In this document: positions 47,047-56,444 of the stretch, in pieces
Position numbering within the stretch: the stretch's first letter is position 1
Layout: the number at the start of each line of letters is the position of its first letter
NCBI GenBank assembly: GCA_963742875.1
Contig: CAVUNO010000025.1
Span: 310,001-374,000 of the forward strand
DNA length: 64,000 nucleotides
DNA from: Bog-532 sp963742875
GTDB lineage: Bacteria; Actinomycetota; Actinomycetes; Streptosporangiales; Streptosporangiaceae
Direction: 5' to 3'
Made by a program: the position numbers and the translations under genes
Notes under the pieces: model-generated
The model's database searches: none
What the model was told of the DNA's origin: nothing
What the model saw: only the letters and a program-made list of their open reading frames with translations

Positions 47047-47997
47047 TCAGGTGCGCGGCTGTATCTGGACCACGCCGTCGTCGGTGATCCGGCAGCGGAA
47101 CGAGGGCTGGCGGGCGGTCGCGGGCCCGTGCACCACCGAGCCGTCCGCGACCCGGAACGTGCTGCCGTGCCACGGGCACGTCACGCACTCGCCGTCTGCG
47201 CCGCTGATCGTGTGGCCCTGGTGCAGCGGGCCGCCGAGGTGGGCGCAGTGATCGGACAGGACGCTGACGTCGGGGCCGCGCCGCAGCACGAACAGGCTCA
47301 GGTACCCGAGCTGGCGGCGCACCGGCCGGCCATCCGGGAGCTCGTAGACCCGGCACAGCTCGTGCCAGCCGAGCCCCACCAGGTGGCCGATGGGCTCGGC
47401 GTGGCTGGCGCCCGCGCCGAGGCGCAGCGCCAGGTGGCCGCCGAGATAACCGCCGATGGTCGCGGCGGTCAGGCCGCCAGCGGACAGCAGTTTGCCGGCC
47501 CGGCCGAACCCGCCCGCCCGTGCGATGAGGGACGCACTGAACAGCGTGGCCGCGCAGGCCCCGGACGCGGCATGCACCAGCCCGACCCGCTGCTGGTGGC
47601 GGTGCAGCGCGGACCAGTCGGCCAGGCCGGTGGCCGTGGCCGGCAGCGAGCTGGCGATCCCGGCGGCGATCAGCGTCCGGGACGCCCGTTCGGTGCCGGG
47701 AAACAGGTCGAGCAGGGCGGCCGACGTCCAGCAGCCCAACGGCAGCCGGACCAGGGCCGGGTGCGCCGGCTGGCCGAACGGGACGCCGTGCAAAGCGTCC
47801 GCCCGCGGTCCCGGGGGCAGGGCGCGGACGACGCCGTCGGACAGCGACCGGACCGCGGCGTCCAGGGCCGGGGTCCGCTCGATGCGCTCAGCGACATCGA
47901 TGGGGCGGGGCAACGGGTGGCGCCGGCGCGGGCTCTCCTCCGCTACCTGCTTCACATGGCTGCCACGGGCGAACAATCTGGATAGGGGTCGGCTCAC
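47047..47997 (-). CDS. DUF2231 membrane domain fused to Rieske iron-sulfur domain
   Basis: The protein (316 aa) has four helices of the DUF2231 type in residues about 70-200 (GQPAHPALVRLPLGCWTSAA). A C-terminal Rieske domain carries the 2Fe-2S ligands in CAHLGGPLH and CPWHGSTF. This suggests a membrane electron-transfer protein. The partner oxidase or reductase is not in view. ATG 47997 is the start. Confidence 0.88.
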   Translation of the reverse strand: MSRPLSRLFARGSHVKQVAEESPRRRHPLPRPIDVAERIERTPALDAAVRSLSDGVVRALPPGPRADALHGVPFGQPAHPALVRLPLGCWTSAALLDLFPGTERASRTLIAAGIASSLPATATGLADWSALHRHQQRVGLVHAASGACAATLFSASLIARAGGFGRAGKLLSAGGLTAATIGGYLGGHLALRLGAGASHAEPIGHLVGLGWHELCRVYELPDGRPVRRQLGYLSLFVLRRGPDVSVLSDHCAHLGGPLHQGHTISGADGECVTCPWHGSTFRVADGSVVHGPATARQPSFRCRITDDGVVQIQPRT

Positions 47998-48084
47998 GTC
48001 AAGTTCTTACCCGCTCCGGGGTCCCTTTTACCTGACGGAATGCGGCGATCATGCAGCCCAGTACGCCGGCGATTACGCGGACAG

Positions 48085-48681
48085 CTACGCGGGCGCGGGC
48101 AACAGGATGCCGCGGCGCACGGCGTCGGAGACGAGGTTGCGCGCGTACTGACCCAGTTCCGCTGAGCCGTCCTCGATAAGCCGGACTCGCTCCAGCACCT
48201 GGTCCGCGGTGATGCCGTTGGCCTGCCACGTTTTCCCGCCCGCCACGTAGTTGGCGATCAGCGGCTGCAGCCGGTCGAGGGCGCGGGCGAAGCGGGCCTC
48301 GGGGCTGATCCGCTGCTCGAACTCATCCCAGAGCGCACGCAACGCGGAGCCTTGCTCCGGCGGCAGCAGCCCGAAGAGACGGTCGGCCGCGGAGCGCTCG
48401 GCCACCGCCTGGCGGCGCTGCGCGGCCTCGTCGGCGTACACGTAGAGATCCCCGGCGTCGATCTCTACCAGGTCATGCAGAACGACCATGGTGCTCACCT
48501 TGCCCAGGTCGGTGCCGGGCGGGGCGTGCTCACCAAGGACCACCGCCATCAGGGCCAGGTGCCAGGAGTGTTCTGCCGAGTTCTCCCGTCGCGAGCCGTC
48601 GTTCAGTGTGCTGCGCCGCAGGACGCTCTTGAGCTGGTCGGCCTCGAGTACGAAACGGAGCTGGCTGTCCAGGGGATCCAT
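48085..48681 (-). CDS. HD-domain phosphohydrolase, YfbR-like
   Basis: The protein has 198 aa from ATG 48681. The HD metal ligands are in NSAEHSWHLALMAVVLGEH and VVLHDLVEIDAGDLY. Relatives are 5'-deoxynucleotidases acting on dNMPs. An upstream in-frame ATG at 48798 lies in low-complexity sequence next to a pseudogene and is unlikely. Confidence 0.87.
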   Translation of the reverse strand: MDPLDSQLRFVLEADQLKSVLRRSTLNDGSRRENSAEHSWHLALMAVVLGEHAPPGTDLGKVSTMVVLHDLVEIDAGDLYVYADEAAQRRQAVAERSAADRLFGLLPPEQGSALRALWDEFEQRISPEARFARALDRLQPLIANYVAGGKTWQANGITADQVLERVRLIEDGSAELGQYARNLVSDAVRRGILLPAPA

Positions 48682-48766
48682 ATTCCCATCTGACCAGCCG
48701 CCCCGTCGGCCCGGCAACCCAGCTGGCGGCTCTGCGGCCGGCCTACTGGGCTGCGGCTTTGCCCGG

Positions 48767-49051
48767 CTAGCTCGCGCTGCCCTCGGTGATGGCGGCATCG
48801 ACCTCGGCGGCGCGCGCGGCGAACTCGGCGGCGTACTCCTGGTCCATGCGTTCGGCGATCTCCTGGTCGTCGCGCATCAGGGCGTCCAGGTCGGACTTGG
48901 CGGCGTCGAGGACGCCCAGGTTGGCCTAGGCGTGCCGGACCTTCGGCCCCCACAGCCCGATGCCCTTGACGCACGGCGCGATCCGGCTGAACAGCAGCGT
49001 GCGGAACATCTGCTGGACATGCTCAGGGCCATTGGTCAGTTCAGGCAGGGC
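48767..49051 (-). pseudogene. Broken small gene with internal amber stop
   Basis: On the minus strand the segment reads LTNGPEHVQQMFRTLLF through IGLWGPKVRHA, then a TAG at 48926-48928, and continues in the same frame as ANLGVLDAAKSDLDALMRDD and ERMDQEYAAEFAARAE to a TAG at 48767. Codon use on both sides of the internal stop is protein-like. No start and no upstream domain remain. The family is not identified; the helical, acidic ending would suit a ferritin-like fold, but that is a guess. Confidence 0.55.
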
Positions 49052-49212
49052 CGATCGCCCTTGGCCTCGGCCCGGATGGGTGATCGAATATGGCGGAGGC
49101 GCCTCTGCTCTGTCGGCGCCGCGAACAGACGGAACGGTCACGGTGGTTCGACCCGGTCGGTGAGCCGGTGCAAGGCCGGCTTGACGGCATAAGAGATGGA
49201 GGCGGAGATTCG

Positions 49213-51762
49213 GTGGCCGTTCGTAAGGCGGCGGGGCTGCTCAGCAGGAGCGACGACCTCCCAGAGACCTTCTCGTACTCGGTGAAGCGCCGCCTGCTCG
49301 GGCCCCCGCTCGTCAACGAGCAACTCGGCGAGGAGCGGCTGTCTGTCCCGCTGGCCCTGGGTGTGCTGTCTCCCGACGGCATCTCCTCGTCGGCGTATGG
49401 CACCGAGGAGATCCTGATCGAGCTGCTCAAGGGCGGGCTGCTCATCGCGGCCTTCACGGTGCTGCTGCCGATCACGGGTGTGGTGCTGTTCGTGCTCGCC
49501 CTGGTCGTGCTGTCCTACCGCGAGGTCGTCACCGTCTACACCAGGACGGGGGGCTCCTACGTCGTGGCCCGGGACAACTTCGGGCCGCGGGTGGCGCAGA
49601 TCGCGGCGGTCGCGCTGCTCATCGACTACACGGTCACGGTCGCGGTGCAGACGGCGGCGGGCGCGGCGGCCATCGTGTCCGCATTCCCGGCGCTGAGCAC
49701 GCTGCACTTCATCAGCGCGCAGGACGTCCTGCTGATCATCTCGGTGGCCGCGATCCTGATCATGTGCTACGGGAACCTGCGCGGCATCCGGGAAGCGGGG
49801 CGCGCGTTCGCCCTGCCGACGTACCTGTTCTCCGCCTCGGTGAGCCTGATGATCCTGATCGGGCTGGCCCGGGAGGCGTTCGGCCACCTGCCGGTCATCG
49901 ACGTCAACACGCTGCCGCCGGGCGCGACGTACTACGGCTACCACAACAACAAGATGTCGATGCTGATCTCCGTCGCCCTGGTCTTCACCCTGCTCACGGC
50001 CTTCGCCAACGGCGGTTCGTCGCTGACCGGCATCGAGGCCGTGTCCAATGCGGTCAGCGCGCTGAAGCCGCCGGAGGGGCCGAACGCCCGCAAGGTGCTG
50101 GTCACCCAGGGCGTCATCCTCGCCTTCCTGGTCGGCGGCATCTCCTGGCTGGCGCACGTGCAGCATGCGACGCCGTACATTGTCGGGACGCCGACCGTGC
50201 TGGCCCAAGAGGCGCGCCTCATCTTCGGTGGCGGGGCGGGCCGTATCCTGTTCTACTTCGTCCAGTTCGCGACCGCGCTGATCCTTTTCACCGGCGGCAA
50301 CACCAGCTTCAACGGATTCCCGTTCCTGGCCAGCTTCGTGGCCCAGGACGCTTTCCTGCCGCGCTGGCTGACCAAGCGCGGGCACCGCCTGGTGTTCTCC
50401 AACGGCATCATCGTGCTCACCGTCGTGTCGCTGGGCCTGCTGCTCGCGGTCGGGGCGAACGTCAACAACCTGGTGCCGTTCTACGCGATCGGCGTGTTCA
50501 CCGGGTTCTCGATGGCCGGCTTCGGGATGTGCAAGTACCACCTGAGGCACAAGGAGCGGGGCTGGCGCCGGCGGCTGGTCATCAACTTCTCGGCGGGCGT
50601 GCTTACCGGTTTCATCGTGCTCATCTTCGCGGTCACGAAATTCACCGAGGGCGCGTGGCTTGTGGTCGTGGTGGGGCCCATCGGGGTGTTCGTCCTGATT
50701 CGGCTGAACCGCGAATACCGCGCCGAGGACCAGGTGCTGGAGGGCATCGGCGACCGCCGGGCAGCCGGTGTGGCCCCGCGCCAGCCGAACTACACCCGCC
50801 GCACGGTGTTCGTGTTCGTAGACAGTATGGACCTGGCCACGCTGGCTGCCGTGCGCTACGCGCGCAGCCTGCGCCCGACGTCGCTGGCCGCGGTGCACTT
50901 CGTCATCGACAGCGCCAGGGCGGAGCGGCTCCGCGAGAGGTGGGTCCGGTTCGGCCAGGACGTGCCGTTCGAGATGATCGACACGCCGGACCGGCGGCTC
51001 GTGCATGCGTCCCAGGAACTCGTCCAGCGCGAGGCCGAGCAGCCGGGGACCCAGGTGACCGTGGTGCTGCCGCGGCGCAGCTTCTCCGCGTTCCTCGGCC
51101 GGATGCTGCACGACCGGACGGCGGACAAGATCGCCGCGGCGATTAGCCGCATCCCGAACGCGGCCGCCACCATCATCCCGTTCGACGTGGAAAGCCGCGT
51201 CCGGGTGCTGGAGGAGCGGCACGCCGCCCGGACGGGGGCCAGCGGGACGACGGACGTCGACGCGACCCGGGAACCGCCCGCCCCGGGGGGCGGCCGCCTG
51301 AGCGTGACGAGCGCGCCCCCCCAACGGCCCGCCGGCGGCGCTGGGCCGCATCCGGCCCCGGCACCGCCCCCGGCCAGCGTGCCGTCCGGGGCCAGCGTGC
51401 CGTCCGGGGCCAGCGTGCCGTCCGGGGCCCCGGCGGATAAGGACGCGGGCAAGGACGCGGGCGGCCAGGCGGCCGGGGCCGCTGACGACAACGCGGAGGT
51501 CAGGCCGATCGGCTCGCTGACCGAACCGGTCAAGGCCACCGTGGAGGGGCGCGTCATTTCCATGGCCATCCGGCCGGTCGAGCAGAACTCGGTCCTCGCG
51601 GTCGAGGTCGCCGATGAGACCGGCACGCTGACCGCGCTGTTCTACGGGCGGAAGCACATCCCGGGGGTTGAGTGCGGCGGCAGGCTCCGGCTGCACGGCA
51701 CGGTGGGCATCCGCAACCGCAGGCCGGTGATGATCAACCCGGTGTACGAACTGCTCGGGTAG
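49213..51762 (+). CDS. APC-family permease fused to a C-terminal OB-fold domain
   Basis: The protein has 849 aa. The conserved cytoplasmic start is FSYSVKRRLLGPPLVNEQLG, then SPDGISSSAYGTEEIL opens an APC transporter with 12 or so helices to about residue 510. A soluble region (about 540-680) resembles the cytosolic domains of such permeases. A low-complexity linker with three VPSGAS units follows. The last 80 residues, IGSLTEPVKATVEGRVISM to the end, form an OB-fold domain. GTG 49213 has GGAG six bases upstream. The substrate is unknown. In other actinobacteria the OB-fold protein is, as far as I recall, a separate gene nearby. Confidence 0.85.
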   Translation: MAVRKAAGLLSRSDDLPETFSYSVKRRLLGPPLVNEQLGEERLSVPLALGVLSPDGISSSAYGTEEILIELLKGGLLIAAFTVLLPITGVVLFVLALVVLSYREVVTVYTRTGGSYVVARDNFGPRVAQIAAVALLIDYTVTVAVQTAAGAAAIVSAFPALSTLHFISAQDVLLIISVAAILIMCYGNLRGIREAGRAFALPTYLFSASVSLMILIGLAREAFGHLPVIDVNTLPPGATYYGYHNNKMSMLISVALVFTLLTAFANGGSSLTGIEAVSNAVSALKPPEGPNARKVLVTQGVILAFLVGGISWLAHVQHATPYIVGTPTVLAQEARLIFGGGAGRILFYFVQFATALILFTGGNTSFNGFPFLASFVAQDAFLPRWLTKRGHRLVFSNGIIVLTVVSLGLLLAVGANVNNLVPFYAIGVFTGFSMAGFGMCKYHLRHKERGWRRRLVINFSAGVLTGFIVLIFAVTKFTEGAWLVVVVGPIGVFVLIRLNREYRAEDQVLEGIGDRRAAGVAPRQPNYTRRTVFVFVDSMDLATLAAVRYARSLRPTSLAAVHFVIDSARAERLRERWVRFGQDVPFEMIDTPDRRLVHASQELVQREAEQPGTQVTVVLPRRSFSAFLGRMLHDRTADKIAAAISRIPNAAATIIPFDVESRVRVLEERHAARTGASGTTDVDATREPPAPGGGRLSVTSAPPQRPAGGAGPHPAPAPPPASVPSGASVPSGASVPSGAPADKDAGKDAGGQAAGAADDNAEVRPIGSLTEPVKATVEGRVISMAIRPVEQNSVLAVEVADETGTLTALFYGRKHIPGVECGGRLRLHGTVGIRNRRPVMINPVYELLG

Positions 51763-51804
51763 GCCGCTGCTGCGCAGCTGCTACCCGGGGAACTACGCGG
51801 GCTA

Positions 51805-52191
51805 CTACGCGGACCCCGAGCCGAAGAGCTCGTAGGCGGGATTGATCATGACGGGGTGGCCATCCCGGATGCCGACGGGTCCGCGCAGCCGGATGTGCGA
51901 TCCGCAGATGACGCCGGCGATATGCGACCGACCGTAGAACAAGGCCGTCAGGTCGCCGGTCGAGTCGGAGATCTCGCACGCGAGCACGGAGTTCTGCTCG
52001 ACCGGCCGGATCTCCAGGGCGCGGACGCGCCCCTCCACGGTGGCCTTGCCCGGTTCGGCCAGCGAGCCGATCGGCTTCACCCCGGCCGGCGGTTCCGGCC
52101 GCTCGTAGGAGTCCACTTTCTCCTGCGCGGCCGAGCGGTCCCTGGCCTCTCGTCCCTTCACGAGGTCGCGAAGCTTGCGCACTGCTTTCAT
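51805..52191 (-). CDS. OB-fold protein, 128 aa
   Basis: After a basic start (MKAVRKLRDLVKGREARDR) the protein is one OB-fold: KPIGSLAEPGKATVEGRVRA, IRPVEQNSVLACEI, and GIRDGHPVMINPAYELFG. It is clearly homologous to the C-terminal domain of the neighbouring permease, about two residues in three identical. Its start overlaps the stop of the truncated permease gene (ATGA). Nucleic-acid binding is suggested by the fold only. Confidence 0.85.
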   Translation of the reverse strand: MKAVRKLRDLVKGREARDRSAAQEKVDSYERPEPPAGVKPIGSLAEPGKATVEGRVRALEIRPVEQNSVLACEISDSTGDLTALFYGRSHIAGVICGSHIRLRGPVGIRDGHPVMINPAYELFGSGSA

Positions 52192-52535
52192 CTCCTGATC
52201 GGGGAAGTTTCCTCGCCCGCGGTTCCGGACGCCACCGCGCCCGGCTGCCCCGGGCCCTGGCTGGTGCTGACACCGCTGGGCACTGCGAACGGTGCGGTCC
52301 CGGCTGTCCCGGCCAGCGGCAGCAGCGCGATCAGGATTTCTTCGGTGCCGTACGCCGACGATGAGATGCCGTCGGGGGAGAGCACACCAAGAGCCAGCGG
52401 CTTGGACAGCCGCTGCTCACCGAGCTGCTCGTTGACGAGCGGCGGCCCCAGCAGGCGGCGTTTCACCGAGTACCAGAAGCCCTCGGGGAGGTCAGGGCCT
52501 CCGTCGAGAATGTCCACCGCCTTCCGAATGGCCAA
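52188..52535 (-). pseudogene. Truncated APC permease paralogue
   Basis: The first 70 residues are nearly the same as those of the intact permease: WYSVKRRLLGPPLVNEQLGE and VLSPDGISSSAYGTEEILIA. After LLPLAG the helices are gone and 40 residues of Gly/Ala/Ser/Pro-rich sequence follow to the stop, where the OB-fold gene begins. The transporter core has been deleted. TTG 52535 has AAGGGGAAGG upstream, so the remnant may still be translated and could act as a leader for the OB-fold gene. Confidence 0.75.
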
Positions 52536-52764
52536 GGATCTGCACCTTCCCCTTTCCGCACTCTGACCTGGACTTCATACCACCCGTCCATAAGTGCCGG
52601 AAACGCTTGCGGTGCGCAGGATCCCCGGCGGTCCGCAACCTGATGTTTACCTTGAGCTGCGAGGCTGAAACTGAGCAGCGGACGTCCATACCCGCGTGAT
52701 GTGAAACCGCTGCGCGTGCCCCATGATCGTGAAGGGAAAACCACGCTCTCGTAGAGGAACGGCG

Positions 52765-54093
52765 ATGACGACACCCCCGTCTGCGGCACCGGCGCCCGGA
52801 ACGCGGCACGGCACGCTGCGCCTGTCCGACCTGCTCGGGCACCCGCTCGTAGACCGCAGCGGAGAATCCATCGGCCGCCTGTCCGACGTGATCGCGCGGC
52901 TGCACGGTGACGACTATCCGGTCGTGACGGGCCTGGTCGCCTCGGTGGGCGGACGCGAGGTCTATGTGCCCATCGAGCAGGTCAGCAACTTCGACGGGGA
53001 CGTGCCGCGGCTGGCCAGCGCCCGGCTGGACCTGCGGCGCTTCGAGCGGCGTCCCGGCGAGGTGCTGCTGAAGCGCGACGTGCTCGGTCACCGGCTGATC
53101 GACGTGGAGACCGCGCGCCTGGTCCGGGCGGCCGACGTCGAGCTGGAGCGCCGCAACGATAATGAGGTGGTGGTCGGCGTGGACACGCGCCGCCTGCCGC
53201 CGCGGCTACTGAGGGCCCTGCATGTCGGAGCGTCCAGGGCGCCGGACGTGGGAGGCCCCGAGCGTTTCCGGGACTGGAAGGCATTCGAGCCGCTGATCGG
53301 GCACACCAGCAGTGCGCTGCTGCGCGGCCCGTTCGGCCGGATCAGGAGGCTGAAGCCGGCCCAGATCGCCGACCTGCTGGAAGATGCCTCCAAGGAGGAG
53401 GAAACCGAGATCCTCGGGCAGGTCCACGTGGACCCCGAGCTGGAGGCGGACGTCTTCGAGGAGCTCGACGAGGACCGGGCGTCCAAGCTGCTCGGCGCGC
53501 GCACGGACCGCGAGATCGCCGACGTACTGACGCGAATGCGGGCCGACGACGCGGCCGACGCGATCGCCGAGCTCCCGCAGAGCCGGCGCCAGCCGGTCAT
53601 CGACCTGCTGCCGCCCGGGGTGCGCACCAAGGTGCTGACCCTGATGGGCTTCAACCCAACCAGCGCCGGCGGCCTGATGGGCGTCGACTACCTTGCGGTG
53701 CCGTCCGGCACGCGGGTAGGCGACGCGCTCGCGGCAGTCCGCACCGCGTCCACGTTGCAGCCCGAGGCGTTGACCAGCGTGTACGCGGTGGACGCGGATA
53801 ACTGCCTTCGTGGCGCCGCGAATCTGGTCAAGCTGCTCCAGTCTGACCAGGCCGCCAGCCTCATCGAGGTCTGCGACACGGACCCGGTCCGGGTCGGGCC
53901 GGATACCGATGTCGTCGACGTCGCCGTGCTGATGACCGACTACAACCTGATCACTATCCCGGTGGTCGACGAGCACAGCCGCCTGCTCGGCGTGATCACC
54001 GTCGATGACGTGCTCGAGGTGACGCTGCCGGACGAATGGCGGCGCCGGGAGGCCGTCGAGCCGCCGGACCCCCACCATGGGGCTAGCCAGTGA
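52765..54093 (+). CDS. Soluble PRC-barrel / MgtE-N / CBS protein
   Basis: The protein has 442 aa from ATG 52765 (GAGGAA upstream). Residues about 18-90 form a PRC-barrel (LSDLLGHPLVDRSGESIGRL). Residues about 195-310 are an MgtE N-terminal superhelical domain (LKPAQIADLLEDA, then FNPTSAGGLMGVDYLAVP). A CBS pair closes the protein (IPVVDEHSRLLGVITVDDVL). The membrane channel of true MgtE magnesium transporters is absent. It overlaps the following Nramp-like gene by four bases. It probably senses Mg2+ or nucleotides and gates that transporter. Confidence 0.88.
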   Translation: MTTPPSAAPAPGTRHGTLRLSDLLGHPLVDRSGESIGRLSDVIARLHGDDYPVVTGLVASVGGREVYVPIEQVSNFDGDVPRLASARLDLRRFERRPGEVLLKRDVLGHRLIDVETARLVRAADVELERRNDNEVVVGVDTRRLPPRLLRALHVGASRAPDVGGPERFRDWKAFEPLIGHTSSALLRGPFGRIRRLKPAQIADLLEDASKEEETEILGQVHVDPELEADVFEELDEDRASKLLGARTDREIADVLTRMRADDAADAIAELPQSRRQPVIDLLPPGVRTKVLTLMGFNPTSAGGLMGVDYLAVPSGTRVGDALAAVRTASTLQPEALTSVYAVDADNCLRGAANLVKLLQSDQAASLIEVCDTDPVRVGPDTDVVDVAVLMTDYNLITIPVVDEHSRLLGVITVDDVLEVTLPDEWRRREAVEPPDPHHGASQ

Positions 54094-56015
54094 CGGGGGA
54101 GCATGACAGCCCTCAGCCGGCTCACGTCACTGCGGCCCAGGACGTCCCTGGCCGCGCCGGGGCGGCTCCGGATACGGCGGCGCCCGGCCCGTCCGGCGCC
54201 CGGGACCAGAGAATAGACGGTCCTGCCACGGAAGCCCCTGACGCGCCGAGCCGCGAGACGCCCAGCCCTCCGCAGCGCTCTGGCCACGAAGGCCCCAGCG
54301 GGCAGACCTCCGGGCCGCCAGGAGCGGCCGAGCGTGCTACCCGCGCCAGCGGGCCGGAGCCGCCTGGCCTGAGCCGTCCCGGAGTGGGGCAGCAGAGCGC
54401 CGTCCTCGATGAATCGCATATCGGTGACATCGAGGGGGCGCTCGGCCGGATCCGGGTGGGTGACGACGACAGCCGCCGGGGACTGCGGCGTCGGCTGGTG
54501 ACTTTCCTTGCCATCATGGGCCCCGGCCTGATCGTCATGGTGGGGGACAACGACGCGGGCGGGGTGTCCACCTACGCGCAGGCCGGGCAGAACTACGGCT
54601 ACAGCCTGCTCTGGGTGCTGCTGCTGCTGATCCCCGTGCTGATCGTCAATCAGGAGATGGTGGTCAGGCTCGGCGCGGTGACCGGGGTCGGGCACGCCCG
54701 GCTGATCATCGAGCGGTTCGGCAAGTTCTGGGGGGCCTTCAGCGTCGGAGACCTGTTCGTGCTCAACTTTCTGACCATCACCACCGAGTTCATCGGCGTC
54801 TCCCTCGCGCTGCGCTACTTCGGCATCAGCCCCTACGTCTCGGTGCCGGTGACCGGCGTCCTGCTGATCGCTATCACCGCGAGCGGCAGCTTCGCCCGGT
54901 GGGAACGGGCGATCTTCCTGTTCATCGCGGCCAGCCTGGTGCTGTACCCGCTGGCCCTGCTGTCGGAACCGCATTGGGGTTCGATCGCCTACCACCTCGC
55001 GGTGCCGGGAATCCAGGGGGGCGCCACCTCGACCGCGATCTTGCTCATCATCGCGATCGTGGGCACTACCGTGGCGCCCTGGCAGCTGTTCTTCCAGCAG
55101 TCCAACGTCATCGACAAGCGCATCACGCCCCGGTTCATCGGCTACGAGCGGGCCGATACCGCGCTCGGCTCCATCGTCGTGGTGGTCGGGGCGATCGCGA
55201 TCGAAATTGTGGCCGTGTACGCGGTCCGCGGCACGAACTTGGTCGGGAAGTTCACCGACGCGCTCGGGGTAGCGCGCGCGCTGGAGGCGCACGGCTACGC
55301 GCTTGGTGCGCTGTTCGCGATCGTGCTGCTCGACGCGAGCATCATCGGCGCCTCAGCGGTGACCCTGTCCACCAGCTACGCGTTCGGTGACGTGTTCGGC
55401 ATCAAGCATTCGCTGCACCGCAAGTTCAAGGACGCCAAGCCCTTCTACGCCAGCTACACCGCGATGATCGCCGTCGCCGCCGGTATCGTCCTCATCCCCG
55501 GTGCACCTCTGGGGCTGCTGACCACGGCGGTCCAGGCACTTGCGGGGGTGCTGCTCCCCAGCGCCTCGGTGTTCCTGCTGCTGCTATGCAACGACCCGGA
55601 AATCCTCGGCCCCTGGGCCAACAAGCGCTGGCTCAATGCTGTGGCCGGCGTCATCATCGGCGTTCTGCTCACGCTGTCCGCCACCCTCGTGGTCGGCACG
55701 ATCTTCCCGAACCTGAACGTCGCCGAGGTCGCGATAGTAGCGGCCATCGCACTCCTGGTGGGCGGCGGAGGGACTGGCCTGTGGCTGGAGATCAAACAAC
55801 GGCGAAGCGGCCGGACCCGGCCAGTCCCGGTGTGGACGACGATGACGGAACAGGAGCGCACGAACTGGCGGATGCCCCCCCTCGCCCTGCTCAAGCCGGT
55901 GGTCTGGTCACCGGGAACCAGGATGGCCATGCTACTGCTGCGCGGCTATCTCGTGATCTCCGTCATCCTGCTGGTCGTCAAGGCCATCGAGCTCGGCGGC
56001 GGGCTCGGTCACTGA
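54090..56015 (+). CDS. Nramp-like divalent metal transporter (first copy)
   Basis: The protein (641 aa) has a disordered N-terminal 110 residues and then an Nramp/APC fold with 11 or so helices. In helix 1 the usual DPGN metal motif reads GDNDAGGVSTYAQAG. In helix 6 the usual MPH region reads VGTTVAPWQLFFQQS. These changes, shared with the copy at 56445, suggest a different ion choice from Mn/Fe transporters, in line with Nramp-related Mg2+ transporters. GTG 54090 is coupled to the MgtE-N/CBS gene. Confidence 0.87.
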   Translation: MTGEHDSPQPAHVTAAQDVPGRAGAAPDTAAPGPSGARDQRIDGPATEAPDAPSRETPSPPQRSGHEGPSGQTSGPPGAAERATRASGPEPPGLSRPGVGQQSAVLDESHIGDIEGALGRIRVGDDDSRRGLRRRLVTFLAIMGPGLIVMVGDNDAGGVSTYAQAGQNYGYSLLWVLLLLIPVLIVNQEMVVRLGAVTGVGHARLIIERFGKFWGAFSVGDLFVLNFLTITTEFIGVSLALRYFGISPYVSVPVTGVLLIAITASGSFARWERAIFLFIAASLVLYPLALLSEPHWGSIAYHLAVPGIQGGATSTAILLIIAIVGTTVAPWQLFFQQSNVIDKRITPRFIGYERADTALGSIVVVVGAIAIEIVAVYAVRGTNLVGKFTDALGVARALEAHGYALGALFAIVLLDASIIGASAVTLSTSYAFGDVFGIKHSLHRKFKDAKPFYASYTAMIAVAAGIVLIPGAPLGLLTTAVQALAGVLLPSASVFLLLLCNDPEILGPWANKRWLNAVAGVIIGVLLTLSATLVVGTIFPNLNVAEVAIVAAIALLVGGGGTGLWLEIKQRRSGRTRPVPVWTTMTEQERTNWRMPPLALLKPVVWSPGTRMAMLLLRGYLVISVILLVVKAIELGGGLGH

Positions 56016-56150
56016 CACCGAACCCGGTGGCCCAGCAGGAATCTGTGCGGCGCAGCCAACGTTCAGCTAAGTTGCCGGCCCGTTCGGCGGCAGGCTATGG
56101 TGTGTCGGGCTCCGCCGAGGCGGAGGTTCCCGGTGGTGGCGAGCGAAGGA

Positions 56151-56209
56151 GGTGAGGGCCGTGCCAGACGGCAGTCATAGTTGCAGCTGCAGCTCAAGCG
56201 AACCTCACC
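56151..56209 (+). promoter_or_regulatory. Hairpin sequestering the leader ribosome-binding site
   Basis: GGTGAGG (56151-56157), part of the Shine-Dalgarno sequence, is fully complementary to CCTCACC (56203-56209), which lies in codons 15-17 of the short leader frame. Ribosomes on the frame would break the pairing; stalling would change downstream folding. The effect is inferred. Confidence 0.5.
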
Positions 56210-56235
56210 CATTCGCGCCTATCGCGCAGCGCTGA
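56161..56235 (+). CDS. Possible 24-aa leader peptide
   Basis: A short frame, GTG 56161 to TGA 56233-56235, begins four bases after AAGGAGGTGAG, the best ribosome-binding site in this region. The peptide holds SHSCSCSSSEPHPF: two Cys, two His, Glu and two Pro in 14 residues, a composition that could bind metal or stall ribosomes. It lies 209 bases before the Nramp-like start. Leader peptides control Mg2+ transporters in enterobacteria (mgtL, corL). The analogy is inferred. Confidence 0.45.
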   Translation: MPDGSHSCSCSSSEPHPFAPIAQR

Positions 56236-56444
56236 CCGCGGTGCCACCAGACTCTCCTTTCCGGTCGTTACCGCGCCGTCCCCCCGCGCCTGGGGCTGGG
56301 CCCTCGCCACGCCCGTTCGGCGGCATTCTCATGCCCGCGCAGCTCATCGGGGCTGTCCCCTGGCGTACGGCGGCCGGATCCCCCGGTCAGCGATGCCTGA
56401 TACGCGCACCGGATACCCCACGGGGGTAGATCTGGAGATGCGTC

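Larger units (their letters stand above)
56016..56444 (+). promoter_or_regulatory. Long leader of the second Nramp-like gene
   Basis: The leader has 429 bases. It contains a strong AAGGAGGTGAG (56147-56157) with a short frame behind it, and a GC-rich stretch with several possible hairpins before the gene. I do not recognise an M-box or yybP-ykoY riboswitch. The length and the buried ribosome-binding site make post-transcriptional control likely. Confidence 0.5.

Noticed and set aside
56016..56444. A known Mg2+ or Mn2+ riboswitch in the leader
   Set aside because: I could not find M-box or yybP-ykoY core sequences by eye. A covariance-model search would settle it.
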